From a halophilic archaeon (GTDB lineage Archaea > Halobacteriota > Halobacteria > Halobacteriales > Haladaptataceae): a DNA stretch of 64,000 bases. The first letter of the stretch is position 1. The number at the start of each line of letters is the position of its first letter. The position numbers were made by a program, and so were the translations under genes. Under the pieces are notes generated by a model. That model was not told where the DNA came from. It made no database searches and saw only the letters and a list, made by a program, of their open reading frames with translations. Location: assembly GCA_003298465.1 (NCBI GenBank), contig QNGA01000002.1:186001-250000 (forward strand), in the 5' to 3' direction. This document shows, piece by piece, positions 53,809-62,938 of this stretch.

Positions 53809-55381
53809 CCACAGCCGGCGACCGTACGACTGGGTGGGCGCCTGGAGCGAGAAGCGGGCGCTGCTGTCGCCGGAGACCGTCGGGCTGGTCGACGCGACGA
53901 CGGGTCGGGAGTTCACCTACCGCGACCTCGACGAGCGCGCGAATCGCGCCGCCCGCCTCCTCCGCTGCCGGGGCGTCGCGGACGGCGAGCGCGTCGCCGT
54001 CCTCTCGCGCAACTGCCCCGCGCTCGTCGACCTGTTCTTCGCCACCGCGAAGACCGGCGGCGTGCTCGCACCGCTCTCCCACCGCCTCGCGCCCGGCGAA
54101 CTGGTCGAGCTGCTGAACGACGTCGACCCCGAACTGCTGGTCGTCGAGGAGCCGTTCGCCGACCTCGCGCGGGACGTGCTCGACCGCGAGGAGCGTGCGT
54201 TCGACGCGGACGTCCTGGCGCTCACCACCGAGAGCGACGCGGCGACCGACGGCGAGGCGACGTGGGACGCCTACGCGGACGCGCTGCCCGAGGACCACTC
54301 GCCGGTCGCGTCGGCGGCCGCGTCGATGGACGACCCGCACCTGTTCCTGCACACCGGCGGGTCGACGGGCGTCCCGAAGGAGACGGTCCTCACCCACGGC
54401 TCGATCCTCTGGAACTCGTTCAACACCATCACGGCGTGGGGACTGCGCCCCGAGGACGTGACGCCGATGACGTTCCCGATGTTCCACACCGGCGGCTGGA
54501 ACGTGCTCACGGTCCCCCTCTTCCACCTCGGCGCGACGGTCGTCGTCGCCCGCGAGACCGACCCCGGTCGCCTGCTCCGGACCGTCGAGGCGGAGGGCGC
54601 GACCGTGCTCGTCGCGGTGCCAGCGGTCCTGCGGATGCTGTGCCGGCACGACGGCTGGGACGACGCCGACCTCTCGACGCTCCGGTTCGCCAAGAGCGGC
54701 GGCGGCCCCTGCCGGCAGTCCGTGATGGAGGCGTGGCGGTCTCGCGGCGTCGACCTCTCGCAGGGCTACGGCCTCACCGAGTGCGGTCCGAACAACTTCG
54801 CGATGCCCGACGGGTGGCCGGAGGAGAAGGCCGACAGCGTCGGCGTCCCCGCGATGCACGTCGACGCCCGCGTCGTCGACGACGACGGCACCGAACTCCC
54901 CGACGGCGAGATCGGCGAACTCGAACTCGCCTCCCCGCACGCCGCCGACCGCTACTGGCGGAACCCCGAGGAGACGCGGGAGACCTTCGGCGGCGTGGGC
55001 GACGCCGAGTGGGTCTCGACCGGCGACCTCGCGCGCCGCGACGCGGACGGGTACTACCACGTCGAGGGGCGCAAGAAGAACATGTTCGTCAGCGGCGGCG
55101 AGAACGTCTACCCCGCCGAGGTCGAGGACGCCGTCGCCGACCACCCGAAGGTCGATGAGGTCGTCGTGGTCGGCGTCCCCGACGAGAAGTGGGGCACCGT
55201 CGGCAAGGCGGTCGTCCGGGGCGACGGGTCGTTGACGCTCGACGAACTTGCCGCGTTCCTCGACGGCCGACTGGCGCGCTTCAAGCGCCCGCGCCACCTG
55301 GCGTTCGTCGACGAGATGCCGACGAGCGGGCCGTCGAAGATAGACCGCGAGGCGGTGAAAGCGGCGTTCGGCGAGGAGTGA
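53801..55381 (+). CDS. Acyl-CoA synthetase / AMP-dependent ligase
   Basis: A 526-residue adenylate-forming enzyme that activates a carboxylic acid to acyl-AMP and then acyl-CoA. Motifs: A3 HTGGSTGVPKE (P-loop), A5 YGLTECGP, A7-A8 STGDLARRDADGYYHVEGRK, and GGENVYPAEVE; the catalytic A10 Lys is in PSKIDREAVK. The sequence is of the medium-chain/long-chain fatty-acid CoA ligase type. Overlaps the hydrolase gene by 8 bp and faces away from maoC, forming a small acyl-CoA module. Confidence 0.92.
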   Translation: MPDHSRRPYDWVGAWSEKRALLSPETVGLVDATTGREFTYRDLDERANRAARLLRCRGVADGERVAVLSRNCPALVDLFFATAKTGGVLAPLSHRLAPGELVELLNDVDPELLVVEEPFADLARDVLDREERAFDADVLALTTESDAATDGEATWDAYADALPEDHSPVASAAASMDDPHLFLHTGGSTGVPKETVLTHGSILWNSFNTITAWGLRPEDVTPMTFPMFHTGGWNVLTVPLFHLGATVVVARETDPGRLLRTVEAEGATVLVAVPAVLRMLCRHDGWDDADLSTLRFAKSGGGPCRQSVMEAWRSRGVDLSQGYGLTECGPNNFAMPDGWPEEKADSVGVPAMHVDARVVDDDGTELPDGEIGELELASPHAADRYWRNPEETRETFGGVGDAEWVSTGDLARRDADGYYHVEGRKKNMFVSGGENVYPAEVEDAVADHPKVDEVVVVGVPDEKWGTVGKAVVRGDGSLTLDELAAFLDGRLARFKRPRHLAFVDEMPTSGPSKIDREAVKAAFGEE

Positions 55382-55393
55382 GCGACCGCCGGG

Positions 55394-55654
55394 TCACAGT
55401 ATCGAGTACGACGCCGCCACGGTCAGCGCGAGCGCGGCGAGCAGGCCGCCGAGCACGACGACCGTCACGGAGCGCGGTTCCGACCGGAGGTGCTGGTAGT
55501 AGCCCGCGACGACGGCGGCCTTGGCGAACGACAGGGCGAGTATCGCCGCGAAGGCCGTCCAGTACGCGATTCCCGCCGACTCCACGAGCACCTGCGCGGT
55601 CGCCATCACGAACAGCGCCACGTAAATCGCGGTGTACAGTTTCGTGCTGGTCAT
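55394..55654 (-). CDS. Cytochrome c oxidase subunit IV family protein
   Basis: An 86-residue protein with three TM helices, TAIYVALFVMATAQVLVE, AAILALSFAKAAVVAGYYQHL and VTVVVLGGLLAALALTVAAS. The motif K-A-x-V-V-A-x-Y-Y-x-H-L is typical of the prokaryotic COX IV (CtaF/CyoD-like) family. It begins 2 bp after the stop of the fused subunit I-III gene, last in the operon II, I-III, IV. Confidence 0.92.
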   Translation of the reverse strand: MTSTKLYTAIYVALFVMATAQVLVESAGIAYWTAFAAILALSFAKAAVVAGYYQHLRSEPRSVTVVVLGGLLAALALTVAASYSIL

Positions 55655-55656
55655 GG

Positions 55657-58299
55657 TTACAGGATGTAGAAGAGGGGGAAGAGGAACAGCCAGACGATGT
55701 CGACGAAGTGCCAGTACAGCCCGAAGTACTCCACCGGCCGCTCGTCGTCGAGGTACGCGCCGTTCCACGCGCGAACGAGGAGGTACAGCGATATCAGCAG
55801 GCCGACGACCACGTGCGCGCCGTGCAGCCCCGTCGTCAGGTAGAACGTTGAGGAGGCGACGTTCGTGCCCAGTTCCCAGCCGTGCGGGAACGCCTCGCTG
55901 TGGACGTGGAAGAGGTGCTGCCACTCCAGCGCCTTGTTGACGAGGAAGGCGACGCCGAGGCCGAACGTGGCCGCCAGCGCGGCGACGAGCCCCCGGCGGC
56001 TCTCCCGCTCGGCGGCGACCAGCGCGAGCACGACGGTGAAGCTACTCGTCAGCAGGAGGTAGGTGTTTATCAGTCCGGGGAGCGGGACGTGGGCCTCGGG
56101 GACGAGGGCGTGCCAGTCCCGCCAACCGTGCGCCACCCGGATGAAGACGTAGGAGCCGATGAAAGCGCCGAACAGCACCACGTCGGAGGCGAGGAATATC
56201 CACACGCCGAGTTTCCCGTTCTCGATGCCGTCGAACGGCCAGCTCTCGCCGAACGGGCCGGTCGGCCCCTCGAACCGCTCGCGGGCCATCCCGACGAGCG
56301 AGTAGCCGCCGAGACCGACGCCGAGCACGAGCGACGAGAGCGCGAGCAGGCCGCCGACGCCCGGCACCAGTTCGCCCCGTTCGAACCCCGAGAGACCGAG
56401 GAAGGTGAAGAACGCGGCGACGGAGATGGAGAACGGCCAGATGCTCGCGTGGTCCTCGCCGTGGTCGGCGCCGCCAGCGGTCTCGCCGTGCGCGACGACG
56501 CCGCCGTCGGAACGCCGTTCCGACGAGGTTCGCGTCGCTTCGCTCCGCTCACCACCGCCAGACTGTTGGTCTGACGAGGTTCGCGTCGCTTCGCTCCGCT
56601 CACCACCGCCAGACTGTTGGTCTGACGAGGTTCGCGTCGCTTCGCTCCGCTCACCACCGCCAGACTGTTGGTCTGACGAGGCTCGCGTCGCTTCGCTCCG
56701 CTCACCCCCGTCCGCCGCGCCGCGGCCGAACCGCAGCGACCCGCCGGAGAAACTGGGAGCGTCGGGGAAGTTCTCCAGCGGGGGCGGCGACGGCAGCGCC
56801 CACTCGGTCGTCGTCGAGTACGCCCAGGGGTTGTCGTCCGCCTGCTCGCCCGCGACGAGGCTCTTCGAGAGGTTGTAGAACATGACGAGGAAGGAGACGC
56901 CGAGGATGGCGGCCCCGACGGTTGCGAGACGGTGTTCGGTGACGAACGCGGAGTCGTAGAAGAAGTCCCGGCGGGGCGTCTCCCACGCGAGGAACATCGG
57001 GAAGTACAGCAGGTTGAAGCCGACGAAGTACAGCGCGAAGTGGACCTTCCCGAGCAGGCGGTCGTACATCTTGCCGGTCATCTTCGGGAACCAGTAGTAG
57101 AGACCGCCGACGAGCGCGGTGACGCCGCCGACCATCACGTAGTGGAAGTGGGCGACCACCCAGTAGGTGCCCCGGAACTCGTAGTCCAGGACGACGGCCC
57201 CGAGGAACACGCCGGTGATGCCGCCGAGGATGAACAGCATCAGCGCGCCGAACGAGAACAGGAACGGCGTCGTGAACTGGACCCGACCCTTGATGAGGGT
57301 GTAGATGAGCGCGAACACCATCAGGTCGAAGGGGAGGGAGATGCCGATGGTGGTCACCATGAACAGCGTCTTTATCTGGAGGTTGATGCCGGTGAGGAAC
57401 ATGTGGTGCATCCAGACCGTGAAGCTCTGGAGTGCGACGAGCACCATCGCGGCGATGAACCACTTCCGGCCGACGATGCGCCGTCCGGTGAACGTCTGGA
57501 ACGTCTCGGCCATCACGCCCAGCGCCGGGAAGAAGACGATGTACACCTCGGGGTGGCCGAAGAACCAGAACAGGTGCGCCCAGAGGAGCGACCCGCCGGC
57601 CTTCGCCGTGAAGTAGGTCGTCCCGAGCAGGCGGTCGGACGAGAGGATGACGAGCGCGGCCAAAAGCGCCGCGAACGCGAAGAGCATCATCCAGACGGTG
57701 AGCAGGATGGTCCACGAGAAGAGCGGAAGCCGGCGGAGGGTGAGCCCCTCGGCGCGCATCCGGTGCATCGTCGTCAGGAAGTTCACTGACGACACCGTGA
57801 CGGAGGCGACGAACAGTACGAGCGCCAGCACCGCCGTCGACGCGCCGATCTGTGGCGTGTAGACGGGGACGTTCAGCGGCGCGTACATCGTCCACCCGCC
57901 GGCGAAGGTGCCGCCCTGGAAGAACGAGGCGCCGAGCAGCAGTCCGGAGGCGAGGTAGAGCCAGTACGACAGCGCGTTCAGTCGCGGGAAGGCGAGGTCC
58001 TTCGCGCCGATCTGGAGCGGGACGACGTAGTTCGCGAACCCGAAGGCGAACGGCGAGAGGAACCAGAATATCATGATGAGGCCGTGGGCCGAGACGGTCT
58101 GGTTGTACGACATCGACGAGAGCAGGCCCGCGCCCGGCGACCAGAGCTGCAGGCGGACGAGCAGCGCGAGTACGCCGCCGAACGCGAGGAAGAACAGCGA
58201 GGTGACGACGTAGAGGATGCCGACGTCCTTGTGGTTCGTGGTGACCAGCCACCGCCGGACGGAACTCGTCGGCGGAAGTCCGTGCGCGTCCTCGCTCAT
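55657..58299 (-). CDS. Fused cytochrome c oxidase subunits I and III
   Basis: An 880-residue fusion. Residues 1 to about 505 form subunit [25 protein letters not shown] (low-spin haem His), [13 protein letters not shown] (CuB His, Tyr), HHMFLTG and [13 protein letters not shown] (haem His). A hydrophilic linker with four 17-residue tandem repeats (about 531-598) follows, then an extra TM pair and subunit III (about 690-880; [48 protein letters not shown]). Fusions of this kind are known in archaea and bacteria. Start overlaps the subunit II stop by 4 bp. All metal ligands are present. Confidence 0.95.
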   Translation of the reverse strand: MSEDAHGLPPTSSVRRWLVTTNHKDVGILYVVTSLFFLAFGGVLALLVRLQLWSPGAGLLSSMSYNQTVSAHGLIMIFWFLSPFAFGFANYVVPLQIGAKDLAFPRLNALSYWLYLASGLLLGASFFQGGTFAGGWTMYAPLNVPVYTPQIGASTAVLALVLFVASVTVSSVNFLTTMHRMRAEGLTLRRLPLFSWTILLTVWMMLFAFAALLAALVILSSDRLLGTTYFTAKAGGSLLWAHLFWFFGHPEVYIVFFPALGVMAETFQTFTGRRIVGRKWFIAAMVLVALQSFTVWMHHMFLTGINLQIKTLFMVTTIGISLPFDLMVFALIYTLIKGRVQFTTPFLFSFGALMLFILGGITGVFLGAVVLDYEFRGTYWVVAHFHYVMVGGVTALVGGLYYWFPKMTGKMYDRLLGKVHFALYFVGFNLLYFPMFLAWETPRRDFFYDSAFVTEHRLATVGAAILGVSFLVMFYNLSKSLVAGEQADDNPWAYSTTTEWALPSPPPLENFPDAPSFSGGSLRFGRGAADGGERSEATRASSDQQSGGGERSEATRTSSDQQSGGGERSEATRTSSDQQSGGGERSEATRTSSERRSDGGVVAHGETAGGADHGEDHASIWPFSISVAAFFTFLGLSGFERGELVPGVGGLLALSSLVLGVGLGGYSLVGMARERFEGPTGPFGESWPFDGIENGKLGVWIFLASDVVLFGAFIGSYVFIRVAHGWRDWHALVPEAHVPLPGLINTYLLLTSSFTVVLALVAAERESRRGLVAALAATFGLGVAFLVNKALEWQHLFHVHSEAFPHGWELGTNVASSTFYLTTGLHGAHVVVGLLISLYLLVRAWNGAYLDDERPVEYFGLYWHFVDIVWLFLFPLFYIL
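56506..56709 (-). repeat. Four 51-nt (17-aa) tandem repeats in the I-III fusion linker
   Basis: Units 56659-56709, 56608-56658, 56557-56607 and 56506-56556. The middle two are essentially identical ([17 protein letters not shown]); the first has one substitution (T to A) and the last ends ERRSD. Each unit contains the inverted repeat CAGAC-TGTTG-GTCTG, giving the DNA a REP-like character. In-frame, no unique spacers, so not a CRISPR. Confidence 0.9.
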
Positions 58300-59132
58300 G
58301 CTGCTCCCCCGCCGGTGACGGCCGCCGTCCGCGCCGCCGGCGAACGCGCGTTCGTCGCGGTGTCGTACGCGGACGCGTTCGCTGTGCCGTCGTTCGACGC
58401 GGACGCGTTCGTCTCACCGGCGTCGGTCGTCTCGTTCCCGGTGCTCTCGTACCACTCGCGGTACTCGTCGGGGGGCATCACGACCACCTCGGCGGTCATG
58501 TAGGAGTGGCCCGCGCCGCAGAGTTCGAAGCAGCGCGCCTCGTAGGTCCCCGTCTCGTTCGCGCGGAACCACGTGTCCGTGTACCGGCCCGGGATGGCGT
58601 CGGTCTTCACCCGTAGCTCGGGGACCCCGAACGTGTGGAACACGTCGTCGGAGGTGACGTGCAACCGGACCGACTGGTCCGCCGGAACTCGCAGTTTCGA
58701 CGCGGTGTGGCCGTTCGGATACTCGAACTGCCAGCCGAACCGGAACCCGGTCACCTCGACTTCGACCGCCGCCTCGTCCTCGCCCGGCGAGTCGGCCTCG
58801 ACGTACAGCAGCGTGCCGTACGTCCAGGCGACGAGCGAGACGACGATGACGGTGCTCAGACCGAACGAGAGGAAGAGCTTCCGGCCGCCACCGCTGCCGG
58901 AGGGGAGTTCGCCGAGCTTCGGCGGGTCGAACTCGTCGCTCCGCTCGCCCTCGCCGTCCCGGTACTTGACGGCGTTGTACAGCATGTAGGAGACGACGAC
59001 GACGCCAACGAGCGTTCCGAGCACCAGGAAAACGTCGAATATCTGTTGGAAGACCGCCGTGCGAGTACCGCGAGGGACGATACCACCGCCCTTCCCGTGG
59101 AGGGGCGCAAGTGCGTCGAGGAGTCCCGGCAT
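58296..59132 (-). CDS. Cytochrome c oxidase subunit II
   Basis: A 278-residue subunit II. Two TM helices (about 33-53 and 86-108) are followed by an external cupredoxin domain with the complete CuA site: His166 (VFHTFGV), Cys201, Glu203, Cys205, His209 and Met212 in [12 protein letters not shown]. It accepts electrons from a copper protein or cytochrome. The C-terminal about 50 residues are a low-complexity Asn/Thr/Ala tail. First gene of the operon II, I-III, IV; AT-rich promoter sequence lies just upstream (about 59141-59175). Confidence 0.95.
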   Translation of the reverse strand: MPGLLDALAPLHGKGGGIVPRGTRTAVFQQIFDVFLVLGTLVGVVVVSYMLYNAVKYRDGEGERSDEFDPPKLGELPSGSGGGRKLFLSFGLSTVIVVSLVAWTYGTLLYVEADSPGEDEAAVEVEVTGFRFGWQFEYPNGHTASKLRVPADQSVRLHVTSDDVFHTFGVPELRVKTDAIPGRYTDTWFRANETGTYEARCFELCGAGHSYMTAEVVVMPPDEYREWYESTGNETTDAGETNASASNDGTANASAYDTATNARSPAARTAAVTGGGAA

Positions 59133-59267
59133 CGGACCACCTTTAACCTTAATGATTTTCCTAACACTTAGGTATTTCGGAGCGTTAGGTCGTCGTTGCA
59201 CCCCGATTGGGCGACGGCTCGTCGCGTCCCCCGCGTTATTTGTACCCGCCCCGACAATCGCCGACGG

Positions 59268-59882
59268 ATGTCGGCGGACCCGGAACCGGACGACGCTCGC
59301 CCGGACGACGGACGGGAGCGGCGCGGAACCGAACCGCGGGACGCCCCCGACACGCGCGACGAGTTGCTGGAGCGGGCCGCCGCCTACGCCCGGACGGTCG
59401 ACCTCGACGTGGACCTCGCCGCGGTCGACTGGGAGATATCCGACCGGGCGAAGCGCCGCGCGGGGGCCTGCGTCTACGACCCCGACACCGGCCGGGTGAC
59501 GATACGGCTGACCTGGGACGCCTACCGGGCGTTCGGCTGGGCGGAGTTCGCCGGAACCGTCCGTCACGAACTCGTCCACGCCTGGGAGTTCCAGCGCTTC
59601 GGCGACTCGGGACACGGCGACAGGTTCCGCCGGAAGGCGGCGGCGGTGGACGCGCCGCGTCACTGCCGGACGTTCGCCGAACCGCGTCTCAGACTCGACT
59701 GCACGGACTGCGCGTGGACGGCCGACCGCCACCGCGCCTCGAAGGCGGTCAGCCGGCCGTCGGAGCGCCGCTGTGGCGCCTGCGGGAGCCGATACCGCGT
59801 CGAACACGTCGCGACCGGACGGACGTGGCGCACCAGAGCGGGATATCTCGTCGCCCGCAGGCGACTCGGCGACGAGTGGTGA
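59268..59882 (+). CDS. SprT-like zinc metalloprotein
   Basis: A 204-residue SprT-family protein. An acidic disordered N-terminus (about 1-35) precedes the SprT core with the zincin motif RHELVHAWEF, His-Glu-x2-His, and GHGDRFRR, which gives a further ligand. A C-terminal zinc ribbon uses CTDC and CGAC. Eukaryotic relatives (SPRTN/Wss1-like) cut DNA-protein crosslinks; the prokaryotic role is less clear. A GTTATTTG TATA-like element lies about 31 bp upstream of the ATG. Divergent from the oxidase operon. Confidence 0.9.
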   Translation: MSADPEPDDARPDDGRERRGTEPRDAPDTRDELLERAAAYARTVDLDVDLAAVDWEISDRAKRRAGACVYDPDTGRVTIRLTWDAYRAFGWAEFAGTVRHELVHAWEFQRFGDSGHGDRFRRKAAAVDAPRHCRTFAEPRLRLDCTDCAWTADRHRASKAVSRPSERRCGACGSRYRVEHVATGRTWRTRAGYLVARRRLGDEW

Positions 59883-59982
59883 GCCCGGGCAGAGCAGACG
59901 TCCGGCGACGACGGGACGGCGATTCGGCTGGCGACCCGCGATGGTCATCAGACTTATCCAGTCTCGGCGGCAATCCTGACCC

Positions 59983-60441
59983 ATGACAGAGAACAGAGAC
60001 CTCGAATCGGCCTTCGACGACTTCGACGGCGAACTGCCCGACTCGGTCGACGAGGCCGCGGTCGAGCGCATGCGAGCGGTCGCGACGATCCTCGACGAGA
60101 GCGTCCGGATTCCGGGCACGGAGTTCAAGATCGGCGTCGACCCGCTTCTCGGCGCAATCCCGGTCGCCGGCGACGTGATAAGCGCGGGTCTCTCGCTGTA
60201 CATCGTCGTCGAGTCGGCTCGGCTCGGCGTCACGTTCACGACGCTACTGCGGATGCTCGCCAACGTCGCCATCGACGTCGCGGGGGGCTCGGTGCCCTAC
60301 GTCGGCGAACTCTTCGACGCCGTCTGGAAGGCCAACGTCCGCAACTTCGAACTCGCGATGGAGGAGCTCACGAAGCCCCCCGAGCGCCGCGGGTCCGACG
60401 ACTTCGAGTCCCAGGACGTGGTCGAGATAGACGTCGAGTAA
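59983..60441 (+). CDS. DUF4112 family membrane protein
   Basis: A 152-residue DUF4112 protein: acidic N-terminus, then LDESVRIPGTEFKIGVDPLLGAIPVAGDVISAGLSLYIV (key residues D, P, G, G, P, G, D) and a second hydrophobic segment with DVAGGSVPYVGELFDAVWKAN. The conserved repeats of P-x-x-G-D/E near TM ends are the family hallmark. Function unknown. Convergent with the aldolase gene, 5 bp apart. Confidence 0.9.
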   Translation: MTENRDLESAFDDFDGELPDSVDEAAVERMRAVATILDESVRIPGTEFKIGVDPLLGAIPVAGDVISAGLSLYIVVESARLGVTFTTLLRMLANVAIDVAGGSVPYVGELFDAVWKANVRNFELAMEELTKPPERRGSDDFESQDVVEIDVE

Positions 60442-60446
60442 CGACG

Positions 60447-61253
60447 TCAGCCGTCCGATTCCGCTCGCCCCGGGTCGTACTCGTCGAGCCACCCTCGCAC
60501 GACCGACCGGAGCACCCCGGTCGTGCTGCCGAGGTTCAGTATCTGGTATCCGTTCGCAGCTTTCTCGTTCACGTCGTCCATGCCGAAGCCGAGTCCGCCC
60601 ACCGGAACGCCCCGGTCGACGGCGGTCGCTCGAACCGTCTCGACCGCCTCCTGCACGTCCGGATGGTCCACGTCGCCGGGGTGGCCGAGCGAGACGGAGA
60701 GGTCGAGCGGTCCGACGAAGACGAACCCGAGGTCCGGTACGTCGAGGATGTCGTCGAGTTCGTCGACCGCCTGCCGGTTCTCGACCGTCACCCCGACGAG
60801 CACCGTCTCGTCTTCGCGGTCGACGTAGTCGTCCGCGAGCCCCCACCGGCTCGCCCGGGGGTTGGCGAGGCCGCGGTGTCCGTCCTCACCGTCGTACCGG
60901 AAGCGCGTGGCCCGGACCGCCTGCCGGACTTCGTCGGCCGTGCGGACGCGCGAGAGGAAGACGTTTCTCACCCCCGCGTCGAGCGCCTTGCGAACGAGGG
61001 CGGGGTCGGACGCCGGCAGCCGAACCAGCAGTTCGACCCCGACGAGTTCTCCCGCCCGAAGCAGTTCCTCCATCCGCTCGGCGTCCCACGGGCTCGGTCC
61101 GCCGTGCTCGAAGTCGAGCCAGACGAAGTCCACGCCCAGTTCGCCGAGCAACTCGACGACCGTCGGATCGTACGTGTCGTCGAGAACGCCGATTACCGTC
61201 TCGCCCTCGTCGAGTCGCTTCCCCAGACCGGTCGTTCGCCGTACGTCCCCCAT
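60447..61253 (-). CDS. HpcH/HpaI-family aldolase
   Basis: A 268-residue class II (metal-dependent) aldolase of the HpcH/HpaI TIM-barrel type, which splits 2-keto-3-deoxy sugar acids or 4-hydroxy-2-oxo acids to pyruvate and an aldehyde. Motifs: VDFVWLDFEHGGPSPW (Asp, Glu and His around the metal), LVRLPASDPALVRKALDAGVRNVFLSRV, ENRQAVDELDDIL and FVGPLDLSVSLG. The active-site Arg is in the VRLPASDP strand. Sequence resembles 2-dehydro-3-deoxyglucarate-aldolase-type enzymes. Substrate not fixed by context. Confidence 0.92.
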   Translation of the reverse strand: MGDVRRTTGLGKRLDEGETVIGVLDDTYDPTVVELLGELGVDFVWLDFEHGGPSPWDAERMEELLRAGELVGVELLVRLPASDPALVRKALDAGVRNVFLSRVRTADEVRQAVRATRFRYDGEDGHRGLANPRASRWGLADDYVDREDETVLVGVTVENRQAVDELDDILDVPDLGFVFVGPLDLSVSLGHPGDVDHPDVQEAVETVRATAVDRGVPVGGLGFGMDDVNEKAANGYQILNLGSTTGVLRSVVRGWLDEYDPGRAESDG

Positions 61254-61337
61254 GGGCCACCGTGCACCACGGGCGTCGATAAGCGTACTGGGCGTTCGAG
61301 TAGCGGGAGGACGCCCCGAGATGCGGCGACGCGACAG

Positions 61338-62099
61338 TCAGGTGTTCGACCGGAGGTCGTCCCCCGTGCGCTCTGGGTGTGCTCCGGCCGTCTCGCGGTC
61401 CGTTGCCGCGGCGTCGTCGTCCGCGTCGGCCGGAACGACGGCGTCGAGCGCGTCCGGGGCGTCGCGTCTGACGGCGACGGCGACGCCGGCGACCAGGCCC
61501 GCGACGGCCGCCAGCGCGGCCCCGTTCGTCGAGAGAGCGTTCGACCCGAGAAGCGTCCACGACAGTCCGGCGACGAACAGCACGGCACCGGCGCCGGCCA
61601 ACCCCTCGTTCAGCGACCGGTCGCGTATCGATCGCCCGACGAGCCAGGTCAGAACCGCGCTCGCTATCGCTTCGAGGGCGAACACCACGAGGAACGTCCC
61701 GGCGAGGCGCGCGACCACGGAGGCCTCCGGCAGGTCCGCCGCGAACGCGACCCGCCCGGCGAGCGGGCCGACCGGGCCGGCGAACGAGTCGACGACGCCG
61801 ACGAACGCGCGGAGCGCCGCCGCGAGCGAGTCGTCGAGGACGGCCAGAGCGCGTCCGAGAAGCGAAACTGCCGCGTCGAGCAGTGCGGCCGCGAGTCGCC
61901 CCCAGCGCTCGTCGCCGGTCGCCCGGGAGACGACGGCGAGCGCGACGACCGGGACGCCGAGGGTCACGACGACGGACCTCGCGACGGAGTACGCGACGCC
62001 GCGTCGGCGGAGGCTCCGGAGCAGGACCGCGACCCCGGCGAGCAGGGGAACGAGGGCGAACGGCGCGTCGCTGACGACGGCGCTGGTGGCTTCGAACAT
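61338..62099 (-). CDS. Multi-spanning membrane protein of unknown function
   Basis: A 253-residue protein with six to seven hydrophobic segments (FALVPLLAGVAVLLRSL, SVVVTLGVPVVALAVVS, LAGTFLVVFALEAIASAVLTWLVG, GLAGAGAVLFVAGLSWTLL, GAALAAVAGLVAGVAVAV) and an acidic C-terminal tail (about 225-253). No family recognised. Transcribed alone upstream of the aldolase. Function unknown. Confidence 0.75.
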   Translation of the reverse strand: MFEATSAVVSDAPFALVPLLAGVAVLLRSLRRRGVAYSVARSVVVTLGVPVVALAVVSRATGDERWGRLAAALLDAAVSLLGRALAVLDDSLAAALRAFVGVVDSFAGPVGPLAGRVAFAADLPEASVVARLAGTFLVVFALEAIASAVLTWLVGRSIRDRSLNEGLAGAGAVLFVAGLSWTLLGSNALSTNGAALAAVAGLVAGVAVAVRRDAPDALDAVVPADADDDAAATDRETAGAHPERTGDDLRSNT

Positions 62100-62218
62100 C
62101 GCTCGGAATCGTTCCTCTAACTGTCCGAGAGGGTGGAGAAGGTTTCGACTCCGGGCGAGTTCGTTACCGAACCTCTGGGACGGTCACTGGACACGCCACC
62201 ACCCTCGCGCCGACCGAG

Positions 62219-62368
62219 TTAGAATATCTGTCGCGGGACGAACACGAGGAGGCCGAGAGCGAGGAAACCGATTCCCCAGTAGAACGACGGGTATGGGAGG
62301 ACAGTGAGCGCGAGCGTGAGAATTCCCGAGGTGATGAGCGACCAGCCCACCGTAGTGCGATATGTCAC
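62219..62368 (-). CDS. Small two-helix membrane protein
   Basis: A 49-residue protein: TYRTTVGWSLITSGILTLAL and SFYWGIGFLALGLLVFVP are two TM helices; the end is RQIF. The GTG at 62368 is chosen because CTTCAAACGG is centred 27 bp upstream; an ATG at 62410 would lie upstream of that element. Too short for family assignment; unknown function. Confidence 0.6.
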   Translation of the reverse strand: MTYRTTVGWSLITSGILTLALTVLPYPSFYWGIGFLALGLLVFVPRQIF

Positions 62369-62426
62369 GGTGATACCTCTCTCGCCCGTCCGTTTGAAGG
62401 CGCTGGCCACTCGACCCGAGAACCGT

Positions 62427-62765
62427 TCAGTCGGGTTCGTAGACGAGGACGGTGTCGGTGCTTCGGACGACGACGAGGTACTCGTCGACGGTGAACCGGA
62501 CTTCGACGTGGCTTCGCTTCTCCGGACTCGCCTCGACCATGTCGTCGAGAGCGTCCGTCTCGAGGTGTTCGTAGAGCGTGAGCGTCGTCTGGCCGGACAT
62601 CGACTCGTCGACGTCGGCCAGAACGTCGACGACGCAGAGACTCGGCTTCTGTGCCGAGTCCATCGTGGACGATGCTGCGAGTCGGTACCGGTCTGTTACG
62701 CTGGACGAGGACTGACCCGCGTCGCTTCCGAACCAGTCGGCAGTCTCGACGGCCATGGTCGCCAT
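62427..62765 (-). CDS. HalOD1 output-domain protein
   Basis: A 112-residue protein. After about 30 Ser-rich residues the HalOD1 pattern appears: LCVVDVLADVDESMSG, LYEHLETDALDDMVE and HVEVRFTVDEYLVVVRS. HalOD1 is a haloarchaea-specific putative output or protein-interaction domain seen in signalling proteins. Start at 62765 or 62756 (two in-frame ATGs) cannot be separated by promoter spacing. Divergent from the AT-rich element upstream. Confidence 0.8.
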   Translation of the reverse strand: MATMAVETADWFGSDAGQSSSSVTDRYRLAASSTMDSAQKPSLCVVDVLADVDESMSGQTTLTLYEHLETDALDDMVEASPEKRSHVEVRFTVDEYLVVVRSTDTVLVYEPD

Positions 62766-62846
62766 TGGCCACCCAGACCCTTGAGTAACGGCCCTTTACG
62801 GGCGGCCAAGCCGACGCTGGAGAGTCATGACAGCCAATATATAACT

Positions 62847-62862
62847 ATTAATATATTAATAT
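62847..62862. promoter_or_regulatory. AT-rich palindrome TATTAATATATTAATA
   Basis: A perfect 16-bp palindrome inside a stretch of A and T (about 62836-62873) that stands out in this G+C-rich DNA. It lies between the HalOD1 and flavin-reductase-like genes, which run in the same direction, about 82 bp upstream of HalOD1. Possible multiple TATA boxes, regulator site, or DNA-unwinding element. Confidence 0.5.
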
Positions 62863-62938
62863 ATATTTATACTGCGGGAGTGATGTTCCACGCCCGGCCG
62901 CAGTCGCGACCACCGGGTCGCCGTCGACCGCGCGAGGG

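Noticed and set aside
56506..56709. Tandem repeats as a CRISPR array
   Set aside because: Repeats are head-to-tail without unique spacers, exactly 51 nt and in frame within a clear oxidase gene; no cas genes are near.
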